In this document: piece by piece, positions 20,865-32,658 of the stretch
Position numbering within the stretch: the stretch's first letter is position 1
How the letters are laid out: every line of letters begins with the position of its first letter
Source of the DNA: Panagrolaimus kolymaensis
Taxonomy: Eukaryota; Nematoda; Chromadorea; Rhabditida; Panagrolaimidae
Assembly (NCBI GenBank): GCA_028622995.1
Contig: JAJQJQ010000013.1
Span: 4,650,001 to 4,714,000 of the forward strand
Reading direction: 5' to 3'
Length of the DNA: 64,000 nucleotides
Notes under the pieces: generated by a model
The model's database searches: none
What the model was told of the DNA's origin: nothing
The model's input: the letters and a program-made list of their open reading frames with translations, nothing else
Position numbers and translations under genes: made by a program

Positions 20865-22008
20865 TTAAATATAAGTTCGCACACTCATTTTTCTCATTGA
20901 ATAATTTTGTTGAACCGTTTGCGAAACACTTGGAAAAATCCGTTCTTTTTTGCCCATGATAACAACTGAAAATATTTTCTTTACTGAATTTCGATACGTT
21001 TTAACCACCGTCAATATTATGATAACATCCACAATTGGATAAAGAGAAGTAAAAGCTAATAAAAATTGTGCACCATTTTTCATTATTTTCATTGAACCAA
21101 TAAATGAAAAAAAGAAAGATGAAACCCAAAGTATATGAAAAATAGAAAAAACAAACGTCGTAAGGGCTTGAATCATGGTGGCTTGAAAAATAAGTTGAAA
21201 TTGTTTTGAAGTTTTTTGAGATATTTTTAAATTATTTCCTCCACCATTTTTATGCTTTGAATAATCTTTGAGAACAATTGTCACAAGGATAAATCGATAA
21301 CAAAGAAAAATAGTTCCAAAAAATAAGAAAGCTACAGCCGTTGGAGTAAGATTTGTTTCTAGAGCATACAAAGATGGAGAGCCTAAAATTTACGCATTAT
21401 TATGTAATTATTAGAAAAGAGTTTTTTTGAAAGAAGTTCCTAAAAATCATACCTTCAAATAATTCTTTTACATTCGCAACTTTTGATTCCAGCATAGCTG
21501 TGACACGATTATCATCAATATTCAAAAATCCAAGTAAAGGAATTAAAATTAATAAACTTAAATATGTTAAACCCATAAATAAATATACAAAAACCTTTGA
21601 ATTTTGAATATTTTTTTCATTTCCAATGGATAAAATTCGAAAATGCCTTTCCACAATGCTTATAATTAACACGTCCATTAATGATGAAAGTAAAAGTCCA
21701 AACATCACAAAAAATGTTGCAGAAGTAGTCGAAGACATTGGACTAAGTAAACCCACGGGAAAAACTATCGGAAAACCCAAAAGTTTGATAGGTTTCCAAC
21801 ACAGCAAAATTACTTCCATTAAAATACAAAAGAAAATATAAAGAAACGAGAGAATTCGAAAGAATTGCATTTTTTTATCGGTGGTTATAAATATAATTAA
21901 AGCATAAAATAATTCCAGAAATAAACTTAAAATAAATGTAAAATTTTCATAATATTGAAATATTGGAATTATATCAAAATTAATTATATCAGAAACGTTA
22001 TATTCCAT
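20865..22008 (-). CDS. srh/sri-like chemoreceptor, copy B
   Basis: Two exons, 22008-21453 and 21382-20865, phase-1 intron of 70 bp with clean GT..AG, 357 residues from the ATG at 22008 (MEYNVSDIINFDIIPIFQYY). Same family landmarks as the neighbouring copies: NFTFILSLFLELFYA, LLSPMSSTTSA, VERHFRILSIGNE, ISQKTSKQFQLIFQA and the helix-7 end VKTYRNSVKKIFSVVIMG. The tail ends SMRKMSVRTYI instead of the Pro-rich tail of A and C. No lesion is seen, so this is the best candidate for a working receptor in the minus-strand cluster. The ligand is unknown. Confidence 0.82.
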
Positions 22009-23542
22009 TCTCCAACATGAAAAAAGGTAAATAATGAATTTGTCCACCCTACGCAAAAATACTTTGGCAAAACAAAATGTTGATTGAATGGAGTTTCACC
22101 TGTTTCATTTATTTTACTGTAAAAAGAAGGAAGAAACTTTTCAAAGTTTAATTTAAAAATAAATTACACTAATTTTTTTGAAAAATATTAATTCCACTTT
22201 ACATCCAAAAATTTTAAACTAAAAATAGGCACACAATAATATTGTTTTCACACATGAATTATTAACATTTGAAGCATAAAATTTGTCCAAAACATAATTA
22301 AGAAAGATGTATTTACCGTTATCAACTGAAAAGCTTTAAAAAAGATTGTATTAATAGACGTCCAAAAATATTCAATAAAAAAGTGTGTTAAATATGGGTT
22401 TTTCAAAAAATATTAAAATTCGCCAAAGAAAAATCTGAATTTGAAAAATTTTAAGTAAAAATTCTGCGCTTTTCGAAATTTAATTTCTTAATAAACTTTT
22501 TTACTTTTTTAATGTAGTTTTAAAATGTTTTCGTTTATCTCACAGCAATTTAAAAATAATATTTTATTTTGTATTTTAAGTGAAATCGCTGTCATTATTT
22601 TTAATTTAGTATTTGAGTAAATATGCTTAAAACAATCAAATTGTACCTACTTTGCTATTTGGACAATGTTAATTAACACCAATATTTTTCTCACGAGTTA
22701 AATTTTTTTTTTCGGCCAAAAAATAGTGAAAACAAACTATTTTCAGATAAACTTTGTGTTTATAAAAAACTTTTAAAGAATAAAATTTGCATTTTTTAAG
22801 ATAATTTTTTAAAATTATAAAAAATTTTACATTTCTGTTATTTATTTTCTGTTTTAAAAAAGGGTCACACAATTTTTAATTGATTTTAATAAAATTTCGT
22901 GAACTTCTTTGACTGGATCCATTATATTCTTTATTATCTCATGAACGTTATGCAAATTTTTTTATAATTGCAACATGGAAGAAAGTTTTTAGTATTTTTT
23001 TCCATTAAAATTATTTAACATTTTCTTCCTATTTTCGGGTTTTCGCAGCGATATTTTTTTGCTACTCAATAAATTTTTATAACTATGTAAGCAACTTGAC
23101 GACAGCTAAAGATTAATTCCATTTGAGCTCCTAAGGATGGTAATTTTGTGAAGTTACCTTTATTTTTTACTCGTGAAGGTTATTTAATATGTCAGTTAAA
23201 TATTTTCTTTGTGATTTTTCTAAATTTCTTCAGAATTTTTTAAATTTATTATAGTGTTCCTATTATTAATCGTATTTCATTGTTAGGAAACATTAAACAT
23301 ATGAAATTTAAAAGGTAAATTTTATTAAACTTGCATCTATTTTATGGATTTTTAGTTATTGGTTAAAAGAAAGTTTTGTTGGTAATTTTTAAATAATAAT
23401 GAATTTTTAAAAAATTTTTGTTTTATTTTAATAGTTTTTCTTTTATTGTTTGTTGTGTACCCAAAATTTAAGAAACATCTGTTCAGAGAATTTCAAAGAT
23501 CTGTTTTATTAGTTTTACGATATAAGTATGACAAAAGTAAAG
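22009..23542. other. non-coding interval between receptor copies
   Basis: About 1.5 kb without a supported gene. It contains the 5' region of copy B and the 3' end of copy C, whose 3' region (AAGAAACATCTGTTCA, AATTTCAAAGAT) is nearly the same as that of copy A. Open frames here are AT-rich chance frames. Confidence 0.4.
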
Positions 23543-24600
23543 CTAAAAATTTGTTCGCACACTTGGCCTCCGTATTGATGGGGGTGGAGGAATGGTGCGA
23601 GAAACACTTGGAAGAATTTGCTCTTTTTTGCCCAAAATGAATACAGCATATAATTTCTTTACTAAATTTCGATATGCTTTGACGACAGTTAATATTATGA
23701 GAACATCAAAAATTGGATAAAGTGAAGTTAAAGCAAGAAAAATTTGTGCTCCGTTTTTCATAACTTTCAATGAACCAAAAAAATTAACAAAAAATGTTGA
23801 AACCCAAATCAGCAAAAACATTCCAAAAATAAATGTCGTTAAAAATTGAATCATAGTTGCTTGAAAAATGAGTTGAAATTGCTTGGAAGTTTTTTGAGAT
23901 ATTTTTAATGTTTTTCCACCACCATTTTTATGTTTTGCATAACCATGAAGAACAAAACTTATTAGAAAAATTCGATAAAGAGAATAAATGATTCCAACAA
24001 ATAAAAATATCACGCTTAATGAAACATCCTTGGTATTAAAAGCATATAAAGATATTTGTGAATTATTTTCAAATAATAAGTCAATATTGTCAACTTTTTT
24101 TATAAGCAAATTTCTAACATAATCATCATCAAAATTTACATATCCATAAATTAGAATAACAATAAGAATGCAAAATAAAGTTTAACCCAAAAATAAATAT
24201 GCAAAAAACCTATATTTCTTAATCCTTTTATTTCCAATAGAAAGAATTCGAAAATGCCTTTCAACTATATTTAGTAATAAAATATCAAGTAAGAATGCAA
24301 GTGCAAAACCAAAGCTAACTAACATTGTGGCTGATGTTGTTGAAGACATTGGACTAAGTAAACCCACTGGATAAATAATTGGAAAATGTAGTAACTTTAT
24401 AGGTTTCCAACAAAGCAAAATTGCTTCCATAAAAACACAAAAGAAAATATAAAAAAACGAAAGAATTCGAAAAAATTGCATTTTTTTATCGGTGGTTATA
24501 AAAATAATTAAAGCATAAAATAATTCAAGAAATAAACTTAAAATAAATGTAAAATTTTCATAATATTGATATATTGGAATTATATTTAAATCAATTATAT
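23543..24600 (-). pseudogene. srh/sri-like chemoreceptor, copy C (pseudogene)
   Basis: Homology to copies A, B and D runs from about 24600 to 23543. The first about seven residues with the ATG are missing: in their place is unrelated sequence with a TAA just upstream. A second in-frame TAA (24184-24182) falls in helix 5, where the other copies have a Leu or Thr-Tyr context. The rest of the frame is intact and shows the family marks, including TTDKKMQFFRILSFFYI, LLSPMSSTTSATM, VERHFRILSIGNK and ISQKTSKQFQLIFQA. Like copy A it has no intron, and it shares A's Pro-rich tail (IPPPPS) and 3' region. Confidence 0.78.
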
Positions 24601-25349
24601 TTTAAATAAAATACAACCTTGTCTTAAAAATGCTTTGATCGTATTTAATTGTTATAAAAAGGAAACACGCAAGTTTTAAATTATTTTATCCATTCTTTTT
24701 ATTTCAATTGTAAAACTTCTATAGCCTGAAAAAAAAATTCAGAAGTATACTTTATTTCTTTTTTCTTTTCTTCACAGTTCCTAATGAGGAAGAATTTCTT
24801 TATATATTACAATTAAATATTTTTTTAATTATTTCCTTCATTTTTTTGCGCTTTTTTACTTTTTAACAATTTGTTTTACTTTTTAATAAATTTTATAAGC
24901 TTTTACACACGTTTTCACGGTTAAAATTACATTTTTTTTTGACGACTGTGTTTCAAAAGTTTAATTTAAAAATAACTATAAATTTATTTCAACTACAACC
25001 AAAAGTCACTTACATACTTTCCATTAATAATAAAGTAGTAGTATCTTGATAACACCTCTGCTTATTAGCCCACTTTCTTTTCGATATTTTTTCTATTAAC
25101 AACTTTGAAGAAAAGGTGTGTTTCTAATAAAAAGTTTTAAAGATCTTATTTGTTTTTAAAGCGAAATACAAAAATAATTTTATTACTTTAGCAAGCTTTT
25201 TTTTCACCTGTTGTAGCTGTTATTACTGCGAATTCTCAAGGTTCATTTTACATGGGCGAAATGAAAAAAAAGTTGGTCATCTAATCTTTTAATTTTGGAA
25301 AGTTGGTATATTTGTTAATATTTTTTTTTGCAAAATTTGTTTTGAAAAG
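24601..25349. other. inter-receptor region at the strand switch
   Basis: About 750 bp between the head of pseudogene C (minus) and the head of copy D (plus). AT-rich; TTTTACACACG near 24901 again resembles the 5' region of copies A and B. It probably contains the promoter of copy D. Confidence 0.4.
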
Positions 25350-26619
25350 ATGGAGTACAATATTTCTGATATAATTAATTTTGAAATAATTCCAATCTAT
25401 CAATATTATGAAAATTTTACATTTATTTTAAGTTTATTTCTCGAATTATTTTATGCTTTAATTATTTTTATAACCACAGATAAAAAAATGCAATTTTTTC
25501 GAATTCTCTCTTTTCTTTATATTTTCTTTTGTCTTTCGGCAGGATTCTTTTTAATGTTATGGAAACCCGTAAAACTCATGAACTTTCCTGTTATTTATCC
25601 CGTTGGTTTCCTAAGTCCAATGTCGTCGAAAACTTCGGCAGCTTTATTTGTTGGTTTTGTTCTTTCCATTGCAACCCTTGATGATATTTTGACGATAAGC
25701 ATCGTGGAAAGACATTTTAGAATTCTTTCAATTAGTAATGAGAATGTTAAAAAATGGAAAATTTTTGTATATTTTTTCTTGGCTTTGACATATTTAAGCG
25801 TATTAATTACTTTCCCACTTTATGCATTTGAAAATATTAATGATGATCGAGTCAGAATTATGCTGGAGTCAAAAGTTGACAATATTCATTTGTTATTTAT
25901 TGGTAAGAATTAAAATTTCAGCGGCATCTTTCTTTGAAAATATATATAGTGAAAAGAAAAATTTGGAAAAAATTTAACTGCCAAAACTCATTGTAAAAAA
26001 ATTTTTGCTATCCATAAACGTTTTTTAACGCTTTTTATTGTAAAAAAAACATTTCTTGATATTTGAAAGAATGTTTTTAAAAACTTAAATTACAGATTCA
26101 CAAATTTCGCTATATTCTTTCAATGAAACTCTTTCACCTATAACTTTAATCTTCATAATATGTGGTATTATATTTGCATTATATCGAGGAACCATAATTA
26201 CCATAGTTTTGAGAGGATATTTAAAATATAAAAATGGAAAAAATTTAAAAATTTCTCAATTAAATGCCAAACGTTTTCAACTTATTTTTCAAGCTACCAT
26301 GATTCAATCTCTCACAACTATGGTTTTTGCAATGTTTACTTTATGTTGGCTTTTAACATTTTTTATTCCATTTAAAAATTATAATTCCATAATTAAATTT
26401 GATTTCTCTCAAATTTTTATTTCTTTAACTTCACTTTATTCTATTTTTGATGTAATTATTATTTTAACTGTGGTTAAAGCATATAGAAAAACAATGAAAA
26501 AAATGTTTAATATGGTTTGGAAAAAGAAAGAAAAAATTTCTGCGTTTGGTTTTCATTCTATTCATCCGTCAACAAGAGAATATGGTCGAAAAAGGTCAAG
26601 TGTGCAACCTTATTTTTAA
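25350..26619 (+). CDS. srh/sri-like chemoreceptor, copy D
   Basis: Two exons, 25350-25902 and 26096-26619, with the intron at the same position and phase (phase 1) as copy B, 358 residues. The ATG at 25350 gives MEYNISDIINFEIIPIYQYY. Helices and marks are as in the other copies (NFTFILSLFLELFYA, TTDKKMQFFRILSFLYIFFC, VERHFRILSIS, KISQLNAKRFQLIFQATMIQ, LTSLYSIFDVIIILTVVKAY). It is the most diverged copy in the second half and is in the opposite orientation to A-C. The cytoplasmic tail is basic (KKKEKI, GRKRSSVQ). No lesion seen; probably functional. Confidence 0.82.
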
Positions 26620-26860
26620 TAAATTCATTTATGTTTTTTGGTGGTTTAATCTCTTAAGTTTTCTGCATGAATAATAAAAAAGTTTACTTGTTTTTATTTA
26701 CTTATTTTGCAAAAAAAAATACAAAGAGCGTAAACAAATGAATTATTTTAATCAAAAAATTTATTAGTTTAGCCAAGCGTTTATTTAAAAATTATAAAAA
26801 AAAATAGTTAAAAGCAATTATATAAAAGCGTAAGCGTGAAAATGTGAAGTAATTTGATTT

Positions 26861-27277
26861 TTAACCAAACACGTATTCAGCTAAACCGCCTAAGCCTTTT
26901 CCCATGTCACTGCCCCAACCTTTGGTATGAATGGTTCTTTTGCCATTTTTAGGTGAATCAAGATGTTGCTCTACAATCAATTTTAAAATCAATGTATTTA
27001 TTTAAGTGTAATTGAAAAAAAAGAACTAACTTAATGAATCGAGGGCAGCGACAATTTTTCGAAGTTCAACAATCTTTTTAGCAAGAACCAAAGCTTCTTG
27101 TTCTTCTTCATCGATGGTTTCATCTTCGGAATCTTCATTGACAACGTTTTGAAGTGATGCTTGGTTGTGATCAAAACGGGGAAGATCCATCATTTGAGAA
27201 TCATCATTCTCCATGGGCATGGAAATTGCAACGCAAATAAATGCAGCCAAAACACTAATAACAAATAAACTCTTCAT
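26861..27277 (-). CDS. secreted prepropeptide, Lys-Arg site and C-terminal Gly (copy 1)
   Basis: Two exons, 27277-27031 and 26970-26861, phase-1 GT..AG intron of 60 bp, 118 residues. Signal peptide MKSLFVISVLAAFICVAISM; then a very acidic pro-segment (NEDSEDETIDEEEQEA); a short helical stretch (LAKKIVELRKIVAALDSL); then KNGKR followed by a 24-residue Gly-rich cationic end that begins TIHTKGW and ends AEYVFG. The acidic pro-part, dibasic site, short Gly-rich end and terminal Gly (possible amide donor) are the layout of antimicrobial-peptide and neuropeptide precursors. I do not recognise a named family. The ATG is confirmed by the matching start of its paralog at 27682. Confidence 0.78.
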
Positions 27278-27681
27278 TTTTGGGAACTTTGATGGTTAAG
27301 AAAGAATAACCGATTATGATTTTTCCAAAGATTTTAACGCCGCTATTATATTCGCCAATTTTTGTTGAAAACAGGATAGAATGTGTTTTGATTTAAAATT
27401 CCAAAGCCCCAAAATTCTTTGTTGTTTTTGTTTTTTCTTGCATGCACTTAATTAATTTTTTATTAATGAATCAGTCGAAAAAATGTTGGAAAATTATGGC
27501 GCTTATTTTTAAAGCATGCTTTTCCTTTTCTGATTCGTCAGCGCAAATTTCAAGAAAAGAAAGAAGAATTTAAAATAAAAACACATTCATAAAATTTTTT
27601 AGAAGAAATTTCTATTATAAAAGCTCCATGAAATTTGTGTTTAATTCATATTCGGTTGATTGGTTGGTTTTCTGTGGAAAA
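27278..27681. promoter_or_regulatory. shared divergent promoter region of the prepropeptide pair
   Basis: A 404-bp gap lies between the two start codons of the head-to-head precursor genes. A good TATA box, TATAAAAG, is at 27616-27623, placed for transcription of the plus-strand copy beginning near 27645; this favours the ATG at 27682 over the in-frame ATG at 27628. On the minus side a weaker AATATAATAG lies near 27350. Shared control is inferred from the layout. Confidence 0.5.
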
Positions 27682-28088
27682 ATGAAAACTTCTCTTGTTA
27701 TTGGTGTTTTGGCTGCATTTATTTGCGTTGCACTTTCCATGCCTTTGGAAAATGACGATTCGCAATTGATGGATCATCCCCGTTTTGATCACAACCAAGC
27801 ATCACTTCAAAACGTTGACAATGATGATTCCGAAGATGAAACCATCGATGAAGAAGAACAAGAAGCTTTGGTCCTCGCTAAAAAGATAGTTGAACTTCGA
27901 AAAATTGTCGCCGCCCTCGATTCATTAGGTTAGTTTTTTTTTAATTGTGCTAAATATTACTATCAAAATCCGTTGTAGAGCAACATCTTGATTCACCTAA
28001 AAATGGCAAAAGAACCATCCATAAAAAAGGATGGATCAGTGACCTTATAAAAGGAGGTGGAGGATTAATCGATACGATTGTGGGATAA
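27682..28088 (+). CDS. secreted prepropeptide, Lys-Arg site and C-terminal Gly (copy 2)
   Basis: Exons 27682-27928 (247 bp) and 27979-28088 (110 bp), the same exon lengths as its divergent partner, 118 residues. Signal peptide MKTSLVIGVLAAFICVALSM, acidic pro-segment (NDDSEDETIDEEEQEA), LAKKIVELRKIVAALDSL, then KNGKR and a 24-residue end that begins TIHKKGWISD and ends LIDTIVG. The pro-part is almost identical to the partner, while the mature end differs at many positions (IKGGGG here, MGKGLGG there). This pattern suggests faster change of the active peptide. The 3' regions of both genes share TTCACATTTTCACGCTT. Function (defence or signalling peptide) is inferred only from precursor layout. 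Confidence 0.8.
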
Positions 28089-28459
28089 AGATCAAATGAC
28101 TTCACATTTTCACGCTTTATGGAATCTGTTTTTTCCTTTATTTATGTAACGCTTACGCTTTTGAAAATTTTTATTATTGTTTGGCTAAATTATTTTTCGA
28201 TAAATAAAATTCTTTTATTCGCACTTTATGTTTACAGAACATTTTAATATTTATTATAATGATTTTAAAGAAAAATTATTAAACATAGTTTTCATTTTTT
28301 TATTTGATCATTTTAACAAATCAAATTGCATTTGATAAATTATCATTAGTAAAGAAAACCAAATGAAAATCAAAACTAATTTTGAGATGCTTCCATAGTA
28401 CATATATCAATTTTGACTTAACAGTATTTAAATAGCTTTTAAAATAAATGTGAAGAATT
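28089..28459. other. 3' intergenic interval
   Basis: About 370 bp, AT-rich, holding the 3' end of the prepropeptide gene (AATAAA near 28202) and facing the 3' end of the minus-strand pseudogene. No gene seen. Confidence 0.4.
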
Positions 28460-31400
28460 TTAATTTAATATTTTTACATAATCAGCAACATTTAAAGCGG
28501 TGAAATAGTCATATTTACCCTCAGTAATTTTATCAGATGACAATTCTTTTATTTTCACAATTAAATATCCATTGTCATCTATTTTCGTTGAAACTTGGTA
28601 TTTCTCATCATAACGTCTTCCAACATCTTTTGTTGCAAGGATTTTAATTACTTTTTCATTAGAGATTTCAAAAATCTAAAATAATTTTTTTTATAAAAAC
28701 TGAAACAAAAGTAGTTTTATGAAGGATTTATAAATAAAAAGAAAGCTCCATGTCCTTATATTGATTCTACTTAGCTTATTTTAAATTTTTCTCCGTATTT
28801 GTAATAAAATAAAAAAATTCAAGATAAAAAGTATTGCTTCTTCCAAAAGTACCTATGCTTAAAAAATCTGATAAAATTATAATAAAATTTGGGGCAACGA
28901 AAACCTTTTGAAGAAAATTGGCGTAACTATATTATTTATAATTGTAAGTTTAAATTATTCATGGCTATGACGGAAGTGTTAAATTCCCTTGTTCCATCAA
29001 TCGGGTGAAATGCAAACTTACTTCAAGCGTATTCCCACTCCAAACATTGGAAAGGGTAACATTTTCTGTAGGTATAGCCGTATTCAAAGAAAACAACATG
29101 CGAGGGTTTTCTCGAAAGCACAAGAAGGAGAAGAAGCACGAACGATAACCAATGATTTGACGAACGGAAGGCTCAATCAGTTTATAACCTTAAATCAATA
29201 ATGTTATGACCATTTTTTATTATTATTAAAAGTGCAAATGAGTTGGCATTAATTTTGGCTAAATATGGGATAAATAGTCGGATAGGATAATTCAATAAAA
29301 ATTATCAGGAATTTTTCTTACTATGCAGTACATCCAACTGGAATCAATTTTAGCATAAAATTGATTTCAGTTAGATTTAATGCATTTTAATAATGTCCAA
29401 GAAATAAATAAATAACCAAACAAATTAAAGAAGCCTTCCTTTAAAATACCATAATTCGTATCAGAATTTTAAATATTCTAGTAATATTAGTTTTTTATGG
29501 AACTTTTGAAACGTGTACTTTTACTAATAAATATGATAAGTCTTACCTTTGCCAACTTTTACATACTTGACATATTTTCCGTCAATTAGAGCGTAAAACG
29601 GGTATTTGTAAGGCTCTTGAAATACCAGCTCTTTCTTAACAACATCGTTAAGTATTTCAGCATTAACCAATACAAACCCAGTAGTTATAGTTTTTCCTAA
29701 CTTTTTTCTTTCATTTAAAAAATCTTCAAAAGCATTTTCATATGCTATATAGTTTAAATTTGAGATAAAGCCAACAAAAAAATTTTAAGATGCCGCTATA
29801 ATTTAAAGAAATCGTGTTCAGTGTAAATATATTTGATGGAATGTTTTTCAGCTTCTCGAATATAATCCATTTTTTTTGCTTAGATTTCGATATTGTTGTT
29901 TAAACCTAGAAACCATATGATGCAGCTTAAAAATTTTTTTATTTACAACATCTGTTAAAGGTTTTGATTTTGCTGTATTTTTATGAAGAATGATAATATT
30001 TTTACCAATTTTCTTATGCACACGAATTACAGCTCTATTAAAATTTGATTTCTTGCCTTTCCACCGTTTGTTTTCTTTCTCGGTAAAATAATGTTGGTTT
30101 TCTTTCAGTTCATAGAAAATATCGTCCATTTCTCCCTTCAATGTTTCTATTTCAAATAATTGGTCATTAATTTTGTCTACGACTTGCTTGGCAAGTGGTT
30201 TAAATTTCGTTCCATCATAAAAGAAAACTTTGAAATGTTCTTTAATAACTTTTAAAGGGATAAGATCAAAACTAATTTGAATACCTTTTCCTTGATTGCA
30301 TTTTAAAAGCCATTTTTTCTAAAAATCGCACATGGTTTGGGATTTCAAAAAAAAATAAATTTCGTAAATTGACTTTTGTTCATTGAACCTTAGGTTTTCG
30401 GGGTCGCTGATCACGAATCTGGCCTTAGTTTAATTGGTCTCATAGCGAAAAACACTAGATCCAGAGGTCTCTAAACAAAAAGTCAACTTTTTTATAACAC
30501 GCTTTTTTTAAAAAGTGTTTACATGGAAAAATAGTAAAAAATACGCTGATTATTTTCGTAATTGATGCCGAAAATTGAAGTATAGGCCCAAATGGGTCAA
30601 AAGTCCATTTTAAGGAAAAATTCAATGTTTCGCTTGGGAAAACTCGAAATCTTTGGCTCGTGCCTGGGCTAATGTGTACATATTCAGATTCCCCATGAAA
30701 TTCTGCTCTAGAAAAATGCAAATTTAAAAAAAATTGCGTGGCCAATTGGAAATGGTGACTGGTTGAATGATGTGCATCAATATGAGGTCATAGGACAAGT
30801 AATTAATAAATACATGTAAAAAATACAAAATCTTTACTAGAAACGTAGAAAAACTCATTTAATGATTTTACAAATCGATAAAACTTCATGTTGTTATGCT
30901 TTTCGATTTTTCCCACATTTTTAAAGTTTAATACTAATAAATAATGGTCGAAAAATCCAAAATTCCCAAAATGAGGTATTTAATTTTAAACTAGTCATTT
31001 CTAAACGTAATTTGGGTCGTAGAAACCGAATTTGATAACAATTTCTAAGGATGAAAATCTCAAAATTGAGTTGCAGCATAGTTTAAAATTTGCATATTTA
31101 AAAAATTCTTAACTCAATAACCAGCTTATGATATATTTTTTTAATTGTCAAATTCGGCTTCTACGACCCAAATTAGGTCTAGAAATGATGAGTTTCAAAA
31201 TTAAATACCTCATTTTGAGAATTTTGGATTTTTCGACCATTATTTATTAGTATTAAACTTTAAAAATGTGGGAAAAATCGAAAAGCATAACAACATGAAG
31301 TTTTATCGATTTGTAAAATCATTAAATGAGTTTTTCTACGTTTCTAGTAAAGATTTTGTATTTTTTACATGTATTTATTAATTACTTGTCCTATGACCTC

Positions 31401-32658
31401 ATATTGATGCACATCATTCAACCAGTCACCATTTCCAATTGGCCACGCAATTTTTTTTAAATTTGCATTTTTCTAGAGCAGAATTTCATGGGGAATCTGA
31501 ATATGTACACATTAGCCCAGGCACGAGCCAAAGATTTCGAGTTTTCCCAAGCGAAACATTGAATTTTTCCTTAAAATGGACTTTTGACCCATTTGGGCCT
31601 ATACTTCAATTTTCGGCATCAATTACGAAAATAATCAGCGTATTTTTTACTATTTTTCCATGTAAACACTTTTTAAAAAAAGCGTGTTATAAAAAAGTTG
31701 ACTTTTTGTTTAGAGACCTCTGGATCTAGTGTTTTTCGCTATGAGACCAATTAAACTAAGGCCAGATTCGTGATCAGCGACCCCGAAAACCTAAGGTTCA
31801 ATGAACAAAAGTCAATTTACGAAATTTATTTTTTTTTGAAATCCCAAAATCGTTTGAAAAAGTGCGATTCTTACAAAAAATGGCTTTTAAAAGTCTTTTA
31901 CTTACGCTGCTTATAAATTTTCTCGCACCTTCTACAGTTGAAACATCATCTTCCGATTCAATAGCAACGTCAGCTTCAACACTAATATCTATTTTTTCGT
32001 TATGGATAGAGCTATTTTGAGCCCCTGCTACTGAAAAATTTCCCTTAAGCGTGACAGGAATATTAGCAGGAACGGCGCCTTCAAGAAATCCTTGTAATTT
32101 TCCTTTGACGTCACTTGAATTATCATTAAGTTTTTGAGAAAGTGTAACGACGCCATTACCACCATATTGAATGCCGACCACCATATGAGTTGCTTGATTA
32201 TCAATAGTAATAAAATCAAAATTATCGCGCAATTCATCGAGTCTCCAATTAAAAGTTTCTTTTTATGTTTTCGTTTTTAAAATTAAACTGTATTGAACTG
32301 ATTTGCTGCTATACGCAACCTTTTTAACGAATTCAGCAGAACCTCCAACTTCAATAGCGCCACAAGCAACACGTAATTTCAATTCAACTCTAATATCCAT
32401 AGCTTCCATTTTTTGTGATTGTCTTGAAGCATACGAGTATATATATTTTGTACTAGGATTATCGATGCTTTTTATATGCTGTTCAAGAATATCTCTGAAA
32501 TATCATTTTTTTACTAGCATCGATCTTTTTAATTTTAAATATTTCTCTATTGATTTCCATACTTACTTTTTTAAGACATTAACACCCATAAATTCATTCC
32601 TATGAGCATTATAAACATCACCAAGTTCAGCAGTTCTCCCAATCGCAGGCACATTCAT
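28460..32658 (-). pseudogene. stonustoxin (SNTX/neoverrucotoxin)-like protein, broken
   Basis: Five exon blocks on the minus strand: 32658-32567, 32494-31906, 30318-29547, 29188-29022 and 28675-28460; all junction phases agree. The N-terminus (PAIGRTAELGDVYNAHRNE) and the GSAEF and THMVVGIQYGG regions follow the pattern of the SNTX/neoverrucotoxin family, proteins related to MACPF pore-formers but widespread outside venoms. The third block holds a helical, charged part and the last two look like an Ig/beta-sandwich end. Breaks: an in-frame TAA at 32265-32263; a frame change at an eight-base A/T run at 29870-29877; a TAG at 29798-29796 with a further frame change just after it. Intron 2 (30319-31905) is swollen by a 1.6-kb inverted duplication. 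A TTTTCAG just before the ATG could be a trans-splice site. Cytolytic function should not be assumed. Confidence 0.65.
30301..31890. repeat. 1.6-kb near-perfect inverted duplication (palindrome)
   Basis: Two arms of about 735 bp (roughly 30301-31035 and 31151-31890) are reverse complements, nearly identical from 30339/31845 inward to the region of 31000/31190, with a diverged centre of about 115 bp. For example, the sequence CTAGATCCAGAGGTCTC on the left has its exact complement on the right. The same 96-codon open frame is therefore found on both strands (30745-30455 and 31439-31729), but it begins with TTG and is not a gene. The arms extend outward to TTTTAAAAGCCATTTTTT, which on the left is the first bases of an exon of the SNTX-like pseudogene. 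No target duplication or transposase is evident. Confidence 0.88.

Noticed and set aside
23446..23640. Plus-strand open frame over the 3' end of receptor copy C
   Set aside because: It is antisense to the conserved receptor tail.
28989..29201. Plus-strand 70-codon open frame
   Set aside because: It has no ATG at its start, and the minus strand gives an exon (29188-29022) that matches the phases of its neighbours on both sides.
30455..31729. Identical 96-codon open frames on both strands
   Set aside because: They are the two arms of one palindrome, begin with TTG and have no ATG, splice or family support.
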